From: Castanea sativa
Lineage: Eukaryota > Streptophyta > Magnoliopsida > Fagales > Fagaceae
Reading direction: 5' to 3'
DNA length: 64,000 nucleotides
Assembly: GCF_040712315.1 (NCBI RefSeq)
Contig: NC_134015.1
Span: 48,949,964 to 49,013,963, forward strand
Each line of letters starts with the position of its first letter. Position 1 is the first letter of the stretch. Below the pieces are notes generated by a model. It was given only the letters and a program-made list of their open reading frames with translations. It was not told where the DNA came from and made no database searches. Below, piece by piece: positions 1-13,147 of the stretch. The translations under genes were made by a program, and so were the position numbers.

Positions 1-1
1 A

Positions 2-2376
2 TTTCTGCCCCATGACCTTCAGAAAAAGTTTTACCTTGGGTTCTGTAAACAGCAACTTTGGCCTCTTTTTCATTATATGCTACCCATGTGCCCAGACCAT
101 GGTGATCGCTTTGACCGCTCGGTTTGGCAGGCCTATGTTTCTGCAAACAAAATATTTGCCGACAAGGTTATGGAAATAATTAATCCTGAGGATGATTGTG
201 TTTGGGTTCATGATTATCACTTAATGGTTTTACCAACATTTTTGAGAAAGCGGTCTACTCGAGTTAGGCTTGGATTCTTTCTCCACAGCCCATTTCCATC
301 ATCAGAGATATACAGAACTTTGCCTGTTCGGGATGAAATTTTGAGGGGACTGCTAAATTGTGATCTAATTGGTTTCCATACATTTGATTATGCACGCCAC
401 TTCCTCTCATGCTGCAGCAGAATGTTAGGCCTGGACTATGAATCAAAGCGGGGACACATTGGACTTGATTACTTTGGCCGCACAGTTTATATTAAAATTC
501 TTCCTGTGGGCGTTCATATGGGACGGCTTGAATCTGTGCTGAATCTTGCTTCAACATCTGCCAAAATTAAAGAAATTCAAGAACAATTTAAGGGGAAAAA
601 GGTGATTCTTGGTGTTGATGACATGGATATATTTAAAGGCATCAGTCTGAAACTTCTTGCCTTAGAACAGCTATTGGAGCACCATACAGAGCTGCAGGGT
701 AAGATTGTTCTGGTTCAAATAGTCAATCCTGCTAGGGGCTCTGGGAAAGATGTCCAGGAAGCAAAGAGAGAGACGTATTTAACCGCCCAAAGGATCAATG
801 AGGTTTATGGTTCACCTAATTATGAGCCAGTGATTCTAATCGACCGTCATGTTCCACGTTTTGAGAAGTCTGCCTATTATGCTGTAGCAGAATGTTGCAT
901 AGTGAATGCTGTGAGGGACGGTATGAACTTGGTCCCTTACAAGTATATTGTTTGCAGACAAGGTACTCCAGTTATGGATGAGGCTATGGGTAGAAAATCA
1001 GATTCTCCTCGAACAAGCATGCTTGTTGTGTCTGAGTTCATTGGCTGCTCACCTTCTTTAAGTGGAGCAATCAGGGTTAACCCTTGGGACATTGATGCTG
1101 TGGCTGATGCCTTGGAATCAGCCATCACCATGCGCGATTCTGAGAAGCAGTTGCGGCATGAGAAACACTATCGTTATGTCAGTTCTCATGATGTAGCTTA
1201 TTGGGCTCGCAGCTTTATGCAGGATTTAGAGAGAGCATGCAAGGATCATTACACTAAACGATGCTGGGGGATTGGCTTGGGTCTGAGATTTAGAGTAGTT
1301 TCTCTTTCTCATGGATTTAGGAAGTTGTCTATTGAACACATTGTTTCAGCATATAGAAGAACAAACAGAAGAGCAATATTTCTTGACTATGATGGTACTG
1401 TTGTTCCCCAAAACTCTATTATTAAAACCCCCAGCCCTGAAGTCACCTCTGTTCTGAATGTTCTGTGCAATGATCCCAAGAACACTGTATTTATTGTTAG
1501 CGGAAGGGGGCGGGATTCTCTGAGTGAGTGGTTTGCTCCATGTGACATGCTGGGAATAGCAGCTGAACATGGTTACTTCTTGAGGTACGTTAACAATAAC
1601 ATGCTTTGAATGTTCATCTTGCTTCTTGACTTACTTTTCTACAGAAGCTAAGGTTCTTTTGCTTGGTGCAGGTGGAATCAATCATCCAAGTGGGAAACCA
1701 GTCCAGTGGCTGCAGATCTTGATTGGAAAAATATTGTGGAACCTGTGATGAGATTATATACAGAGGCCACTGATGGCTCCAACATAGAGGTTAAAGAGAG
1801 TGCTTTGGTATGGCACCATCAAGATGCAGACCCTGACTTTGGATCTTGCCAATCGAAGGAGTTGGTGGATCATCTGGAAAATGTACTTGCTAATGAACCA
1901 GCAGTTGTTAACAGGGGAAATCTTATTGTCGAAGTCAAGCCACAGGTATATATTCCTTCCCCAACCCCAAAAAAAGAACTTCCCTTTCTCTTGATTTTTT
2001 CTCACATATGAATCTGGGGTGAAATTTCTCATTAATGTTTTGTTGAATATAGGGAGTAAGCAAAGGGTTAGTTGCGGAAAAGGTTCTTTCAAGAATGGTG
2101 CACAGTGGGAATGCACCGGATTTTGTAATGTGCATTGGAGATGATAGATCTGATGAAGATATGTTTGAGAGCATATTAAGCACAGTCTCTAGTCCATCCT
2201 TGCCTGCAGCTCCAGAGATCTTTGCTTGCACCGTTGGCCAAAAACCAAGCAAGGCTAAGTATTATCTCGAGGATAATACTGAAGTTGTGAAATTACTTCA
2301 AGGGCTTGCTTCTGCTTCAAACCCAAAGCCGAGGAATCTTCCCCATATCCAGGTTTCTTTTGAGAGTACCGTTTGA
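2..2376 (+). CDS. TPS9: Class II trehalose-6-phosphate synthase, TPS8/9/10 type (5' partial)
   Basis: Three coding exons, 2-1584, 1672-1945 and 2053-2376, are joined at GT-AG introns and give 726 residues. The frame is open from the left edge, so roughly the first 130 residues of an 850-860 residue protein lie outside the window. Residues 1 to about 440 are the GT20 synthase domain, with VHDYHLM near residue 69 and RDGMNLVPY further on. From about residue 455 follows a HAD-type phosphatase domain with the LDYDGT aspartate motif (near 461), the SGRGRDSLSEWF motif and GDDRSDEDM (near 648). The protein ends in VSFESTV. Known family: class II plant TPS proteins are cytosolic, generally lack clear synthase activity and act in sugar and SnRK1 signalling. 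The three-exon layout and the NHL and gamma-adaptin neighbours support TPS9 or TPS10 rather than TPS5-7. The choice among TPS8, 9 and 10 is inference. Confidence 0.96.
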
Positions 2377-3157
2377 GTTAGAGCCGAGTGACTGGCACAG
2401 ATATACAAGTTCCATATACTTGAACCATTGTTTTGTTCATAGGGATTCTTTCCTGTAAAGCAGGAAAAAAGTTTTGGCTATTGCTCTTAAAACTTGATAC
2501 ATGGTGGGGCTTTGCAGATGCGGTTCTGATCCTTGTGAGCTCCTAAACCAGTTTGCTGGGTTAGAGTTGAATTTTGGTGAGCTTGTCAAGGATCACATAG
2601 AACTTGCTATACTTTTTCTCTGTATATGGTGTCAAACCTTGTATCTACGCCAGTTGCCCTCAGGATTACACTCCAGTTGTCTATAATGGCTTTTTGTTTT
2701 GTTTTGTTTTTTTTTTTTTTTTTTTTTTATATAGGGCATCATTACCTTGTATAGGCACACTGCTCTTGTCACAATACAAAATTTCAGTTTGATCAGAGAT
2801 ATTTATTGGTATCCTAACGGCTAAATTTAATCATTTCAGTATCTTTTTTTTTTAGGATAAGTTATTTATTTTAGTATATTTGGTGTATGGTGATCTAAAC
2901 TCATCTGAGTTAGCACTGAATTAGCATGTCAGATAAATACTTATGTTGAATTAAATTCTGATTGGTTTTGTTTTGCATTTTTGAGGGAAATAGGTTATGT
3001 TTTCTCTAGTAAACTTGGGTGTGTGGTTTACTTCCTGATTTGTTCCACTTCCACATGAAAATGGGATTATGTATATCCCTAGAAAGACTACCTAAACGAA
3101 ATATATTTGGTTCCTCCTTCTCCTTATGATGTGTTTTATGTTTCTTGAATTAGTTGA
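2377..3157 (+). other. TPS 3' UTR and downstream spacer
   Basis: AT-rich sequence follows the TPS stop codon. A run of more than 20 T at about 2709-2730, after TTTTG repeats, is the main feature. I see no convincing gene. Short open frames here have no recognisable protein content. Confidence 0.5.
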
Positions 3158-4085
3158 ACTAGTTGCAGACCCACGGTTAAACCCACGTATAAGAAGAGAG
3201 GACTTGTGATGGAAAACTCAATAAAACGTACTTGTGATGGAAAACTCAATAAAACGTTACTAAAACATATCAATACAAAGTAGAGATTTTAAAAACATAA
3301 AAATTCATTAACCTAAAGTAGAGTTGCAAGAAATAATGAAAAATTGAGAGAGAGAGAGAAGAATATTCAAAATAAAATGTATAGTTGAAAACACCAAATT
3401 ATTCAAATCATGCTACGTAATAGAATAATATTATATCATTATATACTATATTTATAATAAAATAGGAATATAGAATCACATCTAACAATCAAATAAAAAT
3501 AGATAACAACTTATAACAACCAAATTAAATCAATTTAAATTATAGTTCAACACAAAAATTTGAACTTAAAGTAGAGATGCAAGATTAAATCAAAAATCCA
3601 CCAAAAGAAAAAAAAATATTGAGAGAGAGAGAGAGAGCACCTTTTTGTATGCGAGAGAAGTTCCAAAAAAAAATTCATTAACATAAAGTAGAGATCTAAA
3701 AAGGAATTATAAATCCACTAAAAGGGGAAAAAATAGAGAGAGAGAGAGAGAGAGAGAGGTGAATCACCTTCTTGTTTGGGGAAAAATATGAATAGAATGT
3801 GAGAGAATGATATATTTATAGTAAAGAAGATGGAAATAAGAGGGATTAGAATAAAATGAAGAGTATCGGTATGGCAAGGAGTAAGGGGAAGATAAAAATG
3901 TAAAAGAGATGAGAAAACATTGAAGGAAGTGGAAAATTAATGAATAGAGGAAGAATTAAAAATGAGAGTAAGAGTTGAAAATACATGAATGACATGGCAC
4001 ATTGAGAAAGTAGTAACATTAAATTCTATTCTTTGAATTTTATATATTATTATTACTAGTTGCAAACTCATGCAATGCACGAAAA
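3158..4085 (-). repeat. Helitron-like repeat with internal GA-rich tandem units
   Basis: ACTAGTTGCA followed by a short hairpin-like stretch occurs at 3158 and again at 4055. On the minus strand each reads as a small hairpin followed by CTAG and T, which fits a Helitron 3' end (CTRR before T). Between them are a 28-bp tandem duplication (3202-3229 and 3230-3257) and three related blocks containing AAAGTAGAG, each ending in a (GA)n tract near 3346, 3620 and 3736. The hairpins are imperfect and I found no 5' TC end, so the class is tentative. Confidence 0.35.
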
Positions 4086-4439
4086 AATTTAACAATTTGT
4101 TTTTTTGTTAAGTGAAAAATGAAAATAGTATATAAGACTTATAAATGTTAGTCCTAAATCCTTTTGTGAAATATTTTGTAAATAATGTAATATATGGTTG
4201 AAATTTGTTTATAGTGCTCATTACAAATGGTTCATCCTCTATATGATTTGAATGACCTCAAGATGAAACAAATATAACTAAATCCATCACATGTGCTAGG
4301 AGGGAAAAACAACTTTAATAACATAAGAAAAATGTGATTTTATCAAGAACTTATCAACATTACACGGAAAATGTGATATAATTGTTAATGAAGCAATTCA
4401 TCTTTTTACACAAATCAATCCTCCAAAGCATCATTGAAT

Positions 4440-4605
4440 TGGATTGAAATAGATTGGAAATGGACCAAAGTAGACCGAAAGGGACCAAAGTGGACTAAAA
4501 TGGACCAAAGTAGACCAAGTTGGACCGAAGTTGACGATGTAAGCCAAATTGGATCAAAGTGATCGGAAATTGACCAAAATGGACCGAAGTGCTATGCTAA
4601 TGTGG
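4440..4605 (+). repeat. Minisatellite of about 10-bp TGGACCAAAG units
   Basis: TGGACCAAAG, TAGACCGAAA, GGGACCAAAG, TGGACTAAAA and similar decamers follow each other for about 150 bp with substitutions and small indels. There is no reading frame of note. Confidence 0.75.
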
Positions 4606-7600
4606 TTCAATATGAGTGTGCAACAATAAATACTACGTTTAAGTTTTTAAATATTATATAGACGTGGCTAATGTATCTATAAAAGTTTATCAAATAACTT
4701 GGTTGATGTATCTATAGAAGTGTATCAAATGACATTCCCATGACTTGTCAAAAATGATTTAATGAATGGACAGTTTTCTTCCAAACAAGGTGGGAAGATG
4801 CTTCTACAACTCTTTATATAACAGTTTATAAGACTATTCATGTGTATTAAATCACATGATTCATTAAATTATTTAAACAACTTACATGACTATTAAGTAA
4901 GTCATGTGACTAAAAATACAAGTGAATACTTTTAAAATTGTTATAAAGTGGCCATGAGCTATATAGTTAAATTGGTTGACTCTTCTTGGTGTGTCCATGA
5001 CATTTAAGGTTTAGATCTCCCTCCCAATTGTAACTATTGAATTTTATATATAAAAAATTTTAAAAAAAAGTTGTTAGGTAGTGTTTTGAAAGAAAATCCT
5101 ATCTTCAAAAATTAATGACCAAATATTATTTTGACCTTTTGGGGTTTGTGAGTAGCATTCGGATTCCAATTTCTTAATAAAGTAAATGTTGCTATGTTTT
5201 GAACTACATTTGGAGGTTCTTTTACTGAGGTAGACTTCTTAAATCAGTATTATTGGATTCAAAAATAAAATTTGCCATAAGTGGATAGGAGATAAGATGC
5301 AACAGAAAACCCCATAATAGAGAAAAAAGAGAATGAGATAGTCATCAATATCAGATGGTTCTCTTTCAAGTTTCAAAACAAACAGCAGACAGAAAAGTAA
5401 GCTGTTACATCATTTCCATGAGTGGTTTATTCACACCAGTATTGGAATTGTCTTCAAAACATTTTTTTGAAAACATATTGGTTAAAACTTTAATACAATG
5501 CCAGTAGATGTTGGCTACTTTATTTATAGCTGCAATGTAGTAATTTTAGATGACCAAAATAAGAAAATTGAAAAAGATGTTTTTGTAGAATAGGACCAAT
5601 GGGTTACAGAACGTGTAGTTGATTTCTCAATACATCAATTATTGGAGAATCACTTGCATGGAAGAAAACCATCATTCAAATGCATCACAATAATTGATGT
5701 ACTTATTTTGGTTTTCAATATTTTCACAAAAAAAAAATATATATATATGTGTGTGCGCGCGCACGCGTGTATGTGTGTAGAAAGCAAGCAAATTGCATTT
5801 ATCTTACTAAAAACAAACAAAACATTTATACTGCATCATTCTTCCACTTGAAGACAGACTAGTTAACTAGCCATTTGTTTCCATTGACAGATTCAAAATA
5901 AAATAGTTTACAAGCTAAAGTTGTAAAGTGAAATGAGATATATTCACTCAGTTTTCAAGCTTAAATCACAAATTTGTCAATTCTCTCCCATGGAGATATC
6001 ATATAATATATTGATGATGACCCAATTCATTTTGGAGCTATTTGTGTTGTGATGTGGCATAAATGATTAAAGTGCCAACTTGGTATGGGTTGGAAGTTGC
6101 CATTGTCAGGCCCAGACTGGCATCAGCAGTCATTATGGTTACTGGAACTGTCCTAAGTTCAGACCAAGTTGACTGGCTTGCTGGGTCAGGCCCAGGCCCT
6201 GTACAGTCTTCCTTTTTAATTACTGTAATTTTGTAGGTACAACCTCCTACATACAGTTGCTGACCTTTTCTTCCTCTTCTTCTACAGTTGCTGACCTTTA
6301 TTTCAGATTCTTTAATTAAATATTCATTGATGCAGTATTTTTTTTAAAGATAATTTTATTTGTGTTCTACTTAGGTGGGCTCTTAGAATATACATTAATA
6401 AACTATTTTAAAAAAATTTATGAAAAAATGAAAAAGTGATAAATTTTTTTGTCAATTTTTTCAATTTCTCATAAAAAGTTTCTTAAAATAAATGGTTAAT
6501 ATGTGTCCTAAAGGCATATCTTAACCAGATTTATTTTATTTTTGTTATATTAGTTAATATAACTATATATGGTTTAATTTAATGAAGAAACCTAAGATAC
6601 AACACAGTCTTATAATTTGGTCTTAATTTGGTAGGACTCAACTTGTCTTTTGCATATATTTAGGATGGTAGTAAATTTTATTTCAATTCTAAAATGTATT
6701 GTTGCTTTAACTTTCAATATACTCATTTCTCAAAAAAAATTCTTTCAATATACTCTTCTCTTACAGAATATGATCCTCTTCATTTCAAGTCACGTCTATT
6801 TCATGATTTAGATTAAAATTTTCAAATTTGAAGCTGTACTTACTGTCACGTCATTTTTGAAATTTGTAAGTGTAAAATTTAGATACAGTACCTTAAGTGA
6901 TTTTGAATTTAATCGTTCTTTAAAAAAAGGTAATACTATTTGTTTCTCATTAGTTAACTCAATTAAGTATTTGAATTCAATTGAGAAACCTAATATACTA
7001 TATTGAATTATGAAATGAACGAAATAAATACGGTTTGTTGAAATGAAAAATTGTGGCAGCAAAATTGAGTTTTAGTATGAGGGGACAAATCTTACAACCT
7101 CTACTGAGTAGTTTTGCTGGTAAGGGAGAAAAACACAGAACAGTTTTCTGGACCACAGACCACAGACCATTTTCTGGAAAGATGTAATAAAAGGCATGAC
7201 AAGTGAGCGGCTAAATGTATTCAAGATCACTGGTGAATGGGGCTTTTGCTCTCATTGGCCATCACATTTGTTACCCTTTCACCTGAATAGTACCTTGTTG
7301 ATTTCTATATGACAAGTTGCTGTCTAGGATACAATTTTTTTTATTGGCTAGGAGGCAGTTTGTTGTTTCACATTCAACTTGCTGAATGAAATTCAGGATA
7401 TAAGTTTATTAGTTATACCATACATACATATTTTAAAAGGCAATTTTTTTTTTTTTTAATTAATGAGAACCATTGAGTAGCCACTCCAATAAGGGGTGTA
7501 CATTTAATCCACTAATCTAACGAATTCTTCCTAATCTAACTCGATACCTTAGGTTTGTTTTTCAAAGTTGATTAATTGGGTTGATTCTTTCAACCATAAA

Positions 7601-8855
7601 AAACTTGGATTGGATTGGGTTTGAATTGACACAATTTTCAATCAAAGTAATTTGATGTGTCAACCCAACCTATCCTATCAATAGTTTATCATTTATGACT
7701 AATACTAAGGGGGGACAATGAAAACAAAGGGAAAAATTAATTATAATTTTAAAAACAGAATATTTAAGACTAATACAAACTGTAATTGTCATCTTTTTTT
7801 TTTTTTTTTTATATATAGTTAAAACATTACTTGAAATTCAGATTCATTTATCCCCTACTCTCAAAGAATTTAATTTCTCTGCATACTTTTCTGCTCCATA
7901 TATATATAATCCAATTCTTTTCAAGCATAATGGCTGACATCAATTACAGTAAATGAATTAAGCTATAAATTATTAAGTTCTAAGATGAAACTAGATGAGT
8001 CTGAGCCTCTGAGGTCATACTATAATCAACCCACTTGTAATCTATTTGGTTTGGTTTATTTTTTTTAGCCAATTATGTATATTCTGTTAAAGTTTCTCTT
8101 TTTCTAAATACAATTGTGTTTCTTGTCTAATCTACTTTTTAAGCAGAATAAACTATTGAATAAATTATCTCAAACATGTACTTGAAAGGGGAATGTACGA
8201 ATCCCTCACTTGTTACCCTTCCTTGTGGACCTATATATTCTTTTTTGTTCCACTAGGTTCAACTTATTATTTTTTTCTTTAAAAAAAAAAGGTTCAACTT
8301 ATTTTTATCATAAAAGGGAATGTATAATTTTGTTTTGTTTTGTTTTTTGTTTTAAGATACAAGTGTTAGTGTTATACATTAAACAAAAGGAAAATTACAC
8401 TAACTTCCAGCAAAGTTTATTGAAATGACACTATCATCCCATTGTTTCAAATTATTCACATTCCTACAGCTTAATATGAAGATTGAAAAAAATGATTAAA
8501 AAATCTTATATTTTTACTTTTACCTTCATTTTTTCAAGCGTAACTATTACGACCTATATTTTCACTTTCATCCTTTCAATATTTATTCAGAATAATAATG
8601 TGTTTGCTTGTTACACAAGAGTTCAAAATGAAAATTATTTATTTTGGGAATTTGTAAAACTTTTGTGGCGGGCAAAAAGTAAAAACGAGTTTAAGGTTAG
8701 ATATTGTTACTATTTGCTTACATAATTAATTTGTAGAGATGGAATGCAAAGTCAACCTTTAAGTACCGTTATAAAACAAAAGTTGGAAGTCATAGTGCAG
8801 TGATTAATATTCAGTTGGGAATTGCTCAAAATTGGCTTAGTGTTCGTCCTAAAGC
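4606..8855. other. AT-rich intergenic DNA without recognisable genes
   Basis: The stretch holds poly-A and poly-T tracts and a compound microsatellite at 5738-5778 that runs from TA through TG to CG and back to TG. Short open frames here (for example 5642-5851 and 8210-8428) run through homopolymers and look accidental. Confidence 0.5.
5738..5778. repeat. Compound TA/TG/CG microsatellite
   Basis: An alternating purine-pyrimidine tract of about 40 bp: TATATATG, then TGTGTGCG, CGCGCACG and TGTATGTG. The CG core flanked by TG is the classic composition of potentially Z-forming DNA. Confidence 0.8.
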
Positions 8856-8859
8856 TTAG

Positions 8860-9410
8860 TCCGAGGATGATGTTACAGATGGATGACTTCTCTCCCTCTC
8901 CTTTTCTTTTTCCCCCTTTTGATCCAGGTGCTTCTTGGTTTTATATAACTTAGCCAAGAGACATCTGGATCTTACATTTGGAAGGTCATAATCAAACTAC
9001 CTTGATACTTGTCCCATCAAGATCTTACTAAAAGGTTTTTACATAAAGGCATTAATTGTGAGAACAATATTCAAGGTCATTTCTCCATTAATGTGGTCAG
9101 TTAATTGGTTGCAGTGCATTTAATGTGGAAGAGACGGCCGCATTATCCTTCATTTTTCTTCTCTTCCTTGTTTAGTACCAAGTTACCCTTGTTCCCCTTC
9201 AGATTGCCTTGTGTCCTCTTTGACTCGGCCCCTTGACCTTCTAAGGTTAGGCAAATGTCCTTGGCGCCCTCATCAACTATGGTTGTGCAGCCCAAGCAAA
9301 GTGTATACTTTCAGAGGACAATTCGCCTACGTTTCCCGGGGTTGACCTCTATACGAGCTTTGTCAGTTATTTGGGTCCTTGTCCCCCAGCAACTTTAATA
9401 TGCATTTACT
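8860..9410 (-). repeat. Decayed LTR relic, third copy of the 53.3/56.5-kb family, reversed
   Basis: On the minus strand this stretch has GGGACAAGTATCAAGG, a block like GCATTAATGTGG and the TCCGAGGA motif. These occur in matching order in the LTR-like repeats at 53315-54114 and 56491-57332. Clear TG and CA ends are not visible, so the limits are approximate. Confidence 0.45.
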
Positions 9411-10348
9411 AAACTTAATAAGAGCCACATTTCAATAAAACTTGAGCATTTAACTCTGAAATTTCAGTTATAAAATGTTGATTATTTCATGTTGTCCTTA
9501 TAAATTACCAATGTTATACTTAATTAGCTTCTCATTCAAAAAATAATTATATAAAGCTCATTTTAGAAAGGAAAAAAAAAATGTCTATACTTCACGTAAA
9601 ACTAAATTTATCAATGTTTAAGATTTTTTTATTTATTTAAAACAATATTTACAATGGTCAAATTATTTCACCCATTAGCTTGATCTTTTATTTTTGTCTC
9701 TCTTTCTTGTTATAAGTGAGGGTAAAAATGAAAAAAAAAAGAAAAAAAAAAAGAGGAAGAAGAAGAGTGAAAATGAGGTAATAGTAGTTATTTTATTTCA
9801 CTTGGAAATAGGAGGGCAAAAGTCGAAATATAAGATTTTGGCTAATTGCAAGCTAGACCTTTAAAGTTTGGGGGTGTTTGGATTTTACATTTTAAAATTT
9901 TAGAATTTGGATTTTATTCATGAAGTTCTATTCCATTTGCATCAGTTCTCTTCTATCCATATTTTTAGTTAAGTGCTACATAAAATTGCTACATGTGTTT
10001 TGTTAGTCTAATAAAATGATGTCACATTACTTTTATAGCTTAAAAAAGTAAATAATTAAAAATGACATGACATAATAAAAATGACTTAAAATTATTTTAT
10101 TGGATGAATTAAACACTCGTGGCAAGCTTATATGACACTTAACGAAAAATATGAATGGAGGGTTTGCTTGCTGATGCATACAAAATAGAACTTTAGAAGT
10201 AAAACCTAAAATTTGAAAGATAAGGGAGGTTTTAAACAATTCAAAGTAAGAGAAATGTTAGTATAATTTGAGTAAACCTCAGTAAAATTTAATTTAATTT
10301 TTCCTAAGTAAAATAAACTCATCAAAGGTGAGATTCTTGAAGAATTAT
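9411..10348. other. AT-rich spacer
   Basis: Contains poly-A runs near 9570 and 9730-9752 and no recognisable coding sequence. The only open frame of note (10033-10239, minus) has low-complexity composition. Confidence 0.4.
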
Positions 10349-10351
10349 TAT

Positions 10352-11298
10352 GGGCATGTTTGGATAAGCTGTTTTAAAAAGTGCGTTTTTAAACATAAGC
10401 ATTTTTAAAATGTGTGTTTTTAAAACACAATTTTTAAAACCATTTTTAAGCATTTGGCAAAACTTATGAGAATATTGAGAAAGAAGTTTTTTATTGTCAA
10501 TTAAGCATTTGATCTATATTTGTCTAAAAATATTATTTGAGCGTAAATTACAAAAATAGGACACAACTCTAACACCAAAGTAGTGAAAGTACACTCATAA
10601 AATAATTTTAGTCAGACACCCCAGCTGTTCATCAATACAGTCACCTCACGTCCTCACCACTATAGCTGTTCACCACTCAATAATAATAAATTACTTTCCC
10701 AAGTCAGGCCTACCATCTATTCTAAACCACAAAAACAAAATAAAGTTGAAAAGTTGAAACCCAAATCACAAAGTAACGTAGTGAAAAGCTAACGGGAGAG
10801 GGAGAAAGAAAGGGCCTGCAGCAATGGCGTTCTCTATTTGTGGTGATTGAGCTTGCAGATGGTGCAATTGAGGCTCTGCCAGTGCGTCTTCTTTCTACTT
10901 CCAATATATGATGCTGCATACGATTTGGGTACACTAGGACTAGAAGCCTCTACCTAGTGTGTCTTAGCTACCATTGGAGCTATGCTGTGATGTTGTTCTG
11001 CAACTTGCATAGAGAACAATGAGAAGTAGCAAGTACAAGTTGTCATTAAACAATAATTTCGTCATTAAGCAAACTTTTGAGGATATTTTAGGTATTGACA
11101 CCCTTCAAATTTGGATTGTGATGAGTTTTTAAAATTGCGGTTTCGAAAAAGTTCGATTGTATTTCATTTCCAAAACGCCAAATTTTGCATTTTTGAAAAT
11201 GCAATTGCTAAAAAATCGCAATGCCAAACGATGGAAATTTTGTGTTTTGATTAAAAAACGTGCGTTTGTGTGGTGCAAACGCTTATCCAAACGGGCTC
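10352..11298. mobile_element. 947-bp non-autonomous TIR element (PIF/Harbinger-like termini)
   Basis: The left end GGGCATGTTTGGATAAGC pairs with the right end GCTTATCCAAACGGGCTC, giving inverted repeats of about 18 bp with few mismatches. TAT lies directly outside both ends (10349-10351 and 11299-11301), a candidate 3-bp target duplication. GTTTGGAT termini with a 3-bp TSD resemble PIF/Harbinger MITEs. The subterminal zones are inverted and rich in TTTTAAAA. I see no transposase. The LINE that follows was inserted exactly at the right edge. Confidence 0.6.
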
Positions 11299-11332
11299 TA
11301 TGGTTCATAGCCAACTTGCATTGTTTAGAGAG

Positions 11333-13116
11333 ATGAGCAAAATAGCAGCCAAGTCAAGAAAGAAGGATGCTGAACTTCAACGGAGCACAAAGAAGGTTAA
11401 GGAAGACCATAGGGGGGGAGCTCAACACTCTTTTTCTCCTGCCTTTGGTGAAGGTAGTTCTATGTCATATAAAGAGAAACTTGTAGAAGAAATCCTAGGG
11501 GCCTTTGAACAGGCCTTCGCTTTTGATAACAACATGGACGTGGAGGTAGAGTCGGATGATGAGTTCACTAACCTACCACCGGGCAAAGTGGCAGTGAAGT
11601 TATCTAGTGCGAGGAAAGGGAAGATGCGTGCCCCCTAGATAAACGCTCTCATTGTGAAGGTGTTTGGAAAGAACGTGGGCTATCACTACCTTCATACCAA
11701 GCTTTTGGGCATGTGGAAACCAGTTGGCAAGATGGATTGCATGGACCTTGGCCATGACTTCTTCCTTACAAAATTCTCAGCCAAGGAAGATCATTTGAAG
11801 GTTCTTAGAGGGGGCCCGTGGTTTGTAGGAGGCCGTTATCTATCCATTCGATGCTGGGAACCAAACTTCAGGTCGTCTATGGTGAATGTATCTGCGGTGG
11901 CAGTTTGGATTCGGCTCCTAGAGCTTTCCATTGAATATTACGAACCTTCGGTGTTAAGGGATATCGGGATAGCCATTGGTCTAGTCTTGCAAATAAACAC
12001 ACATATGGCCACCGAGTCTAGGGGACGGTTTACCAAGTTGTGTGTCCAAATTTATCTTGATAAACCTTTGGTTAGAAACATCAAGGTTGGCGGGCTCAAC
12101 CATGTAGTTCCATATGAAGGCATTACCGCGCTGTGCTTCTCGTGCAAAAGAGTTGGTCACAAGGAGGAGGGCTGTCCTTACAAAACCAAGGTTCTGGAGA
12201 AAGTTGATAGCATAGAAGAGGCGGGAAAAAACCAGGTTTCGCAAAGTCAGGATTTGATAGAGAAAGAGGCTTTTGGGTCGTGGACCCATGTTGCACAAAA
12301 AAAGCAACATCATAGGAAGATTCGTAAAGAGCCGAAGTAGTTTCCACTTCTAGTGTTTGCGAATCACGGGCCTAAAAAAACTATTGACAATGGGCTTTCT
12401 AATGAGGCTTTAGGTGTGACTAATATGGGCTTGGGTAACAATGCTAGGAAACGAAAGCTAAAGGCCAAAGATTTCTCGTTGGGTAGTGGATTTGTTGCAG
12501 ATCGCACTACAGATTCCTCTTCACTAAACAAGACAAAAAATGCCTCTGCTAAGGTTAGAGAGAGTGGTACTACCCGTGGTCAAAAGTCAAGGAAATCACC
12601 TCATGATTCAAAAAAAAAAAAATCACAGCCAATCTTGAAGAACGACTGGCCAAAGCGTGAGCAATTCGGGGGGCAAAAATTATTTCGCTTATGTTGAGGA
12701 TCTAGGCAAAGCAACACTCCTTGCGGTGTTCAAGGCAGGAGGATCGCCCTCCTCCGGACCTAGCTGCACAATTGAGAGCTTCACCATGGAGATGCTTGAC
12801 ACAGAGATTGGGGATGTAACACTGGTTCAAGTCGATACAAGTGTGGAAGAAAGATCACATGAGTCCAAAAATTTCTAACTGTCCATTTATTGATGATGAA
12901 AAGGGTGGGTTCAGTGTCACCGTCGCCTGTGATGGCATTTCTAGAGCTCCATTGAAGCGTGTTGATCCAGTTCTTTGGCCAAAGAATATAAGCTCAGTAG
13001 GCGAGGATTGCCCGCAAGGGCATGCTAATTTGCTCGCAGATGGGCTTGGGTCCTTGGTTGATGTGGAGGACGATATGCAATGTGAGGTTGAAGGAAACAA
13101 CTCTGTTCCTTCCTGA
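11333..13116 (+). pseudogene. LINE ORF1 relic (DUF4283 plus zinc knuckle)
   Basis: Starting from ATG 11333 the frame crosses a TAG at 11636, and the same frame continues to 12340. It includes the DUF4283 core (KVFGKNVGYHYL, MWKPVGKMDCMDLG, VLRGGPWFVGGRYLSIRCWEP) and then a CCHC zinc knuckle at about 12139-12176 (C-F-S-C, G-H, C). After the TAG at 12338-12340 the same frame runs on to 12697. The tail to about 13116 lies in other frames. The expected product is the nucleic-acid-binding ORF1 protein of plant L1 elements. Confidence 0.85.
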
Positions 13117-13147
13117 TTAGATTCTAATTTAATTCCCAATTGTTGAA

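Noticed and set aside
264..446. Minus-strand open frames inside the TPS exon
   Set aside because: They are shadows of the strongly conserved plus-strand TPS coding sequence.
1754..2252. Minus-strand frames across TPS exons 2 and 3
   Set aside because: They cross the spliced introns and have no family features, while the plus strand gives the expected protein.
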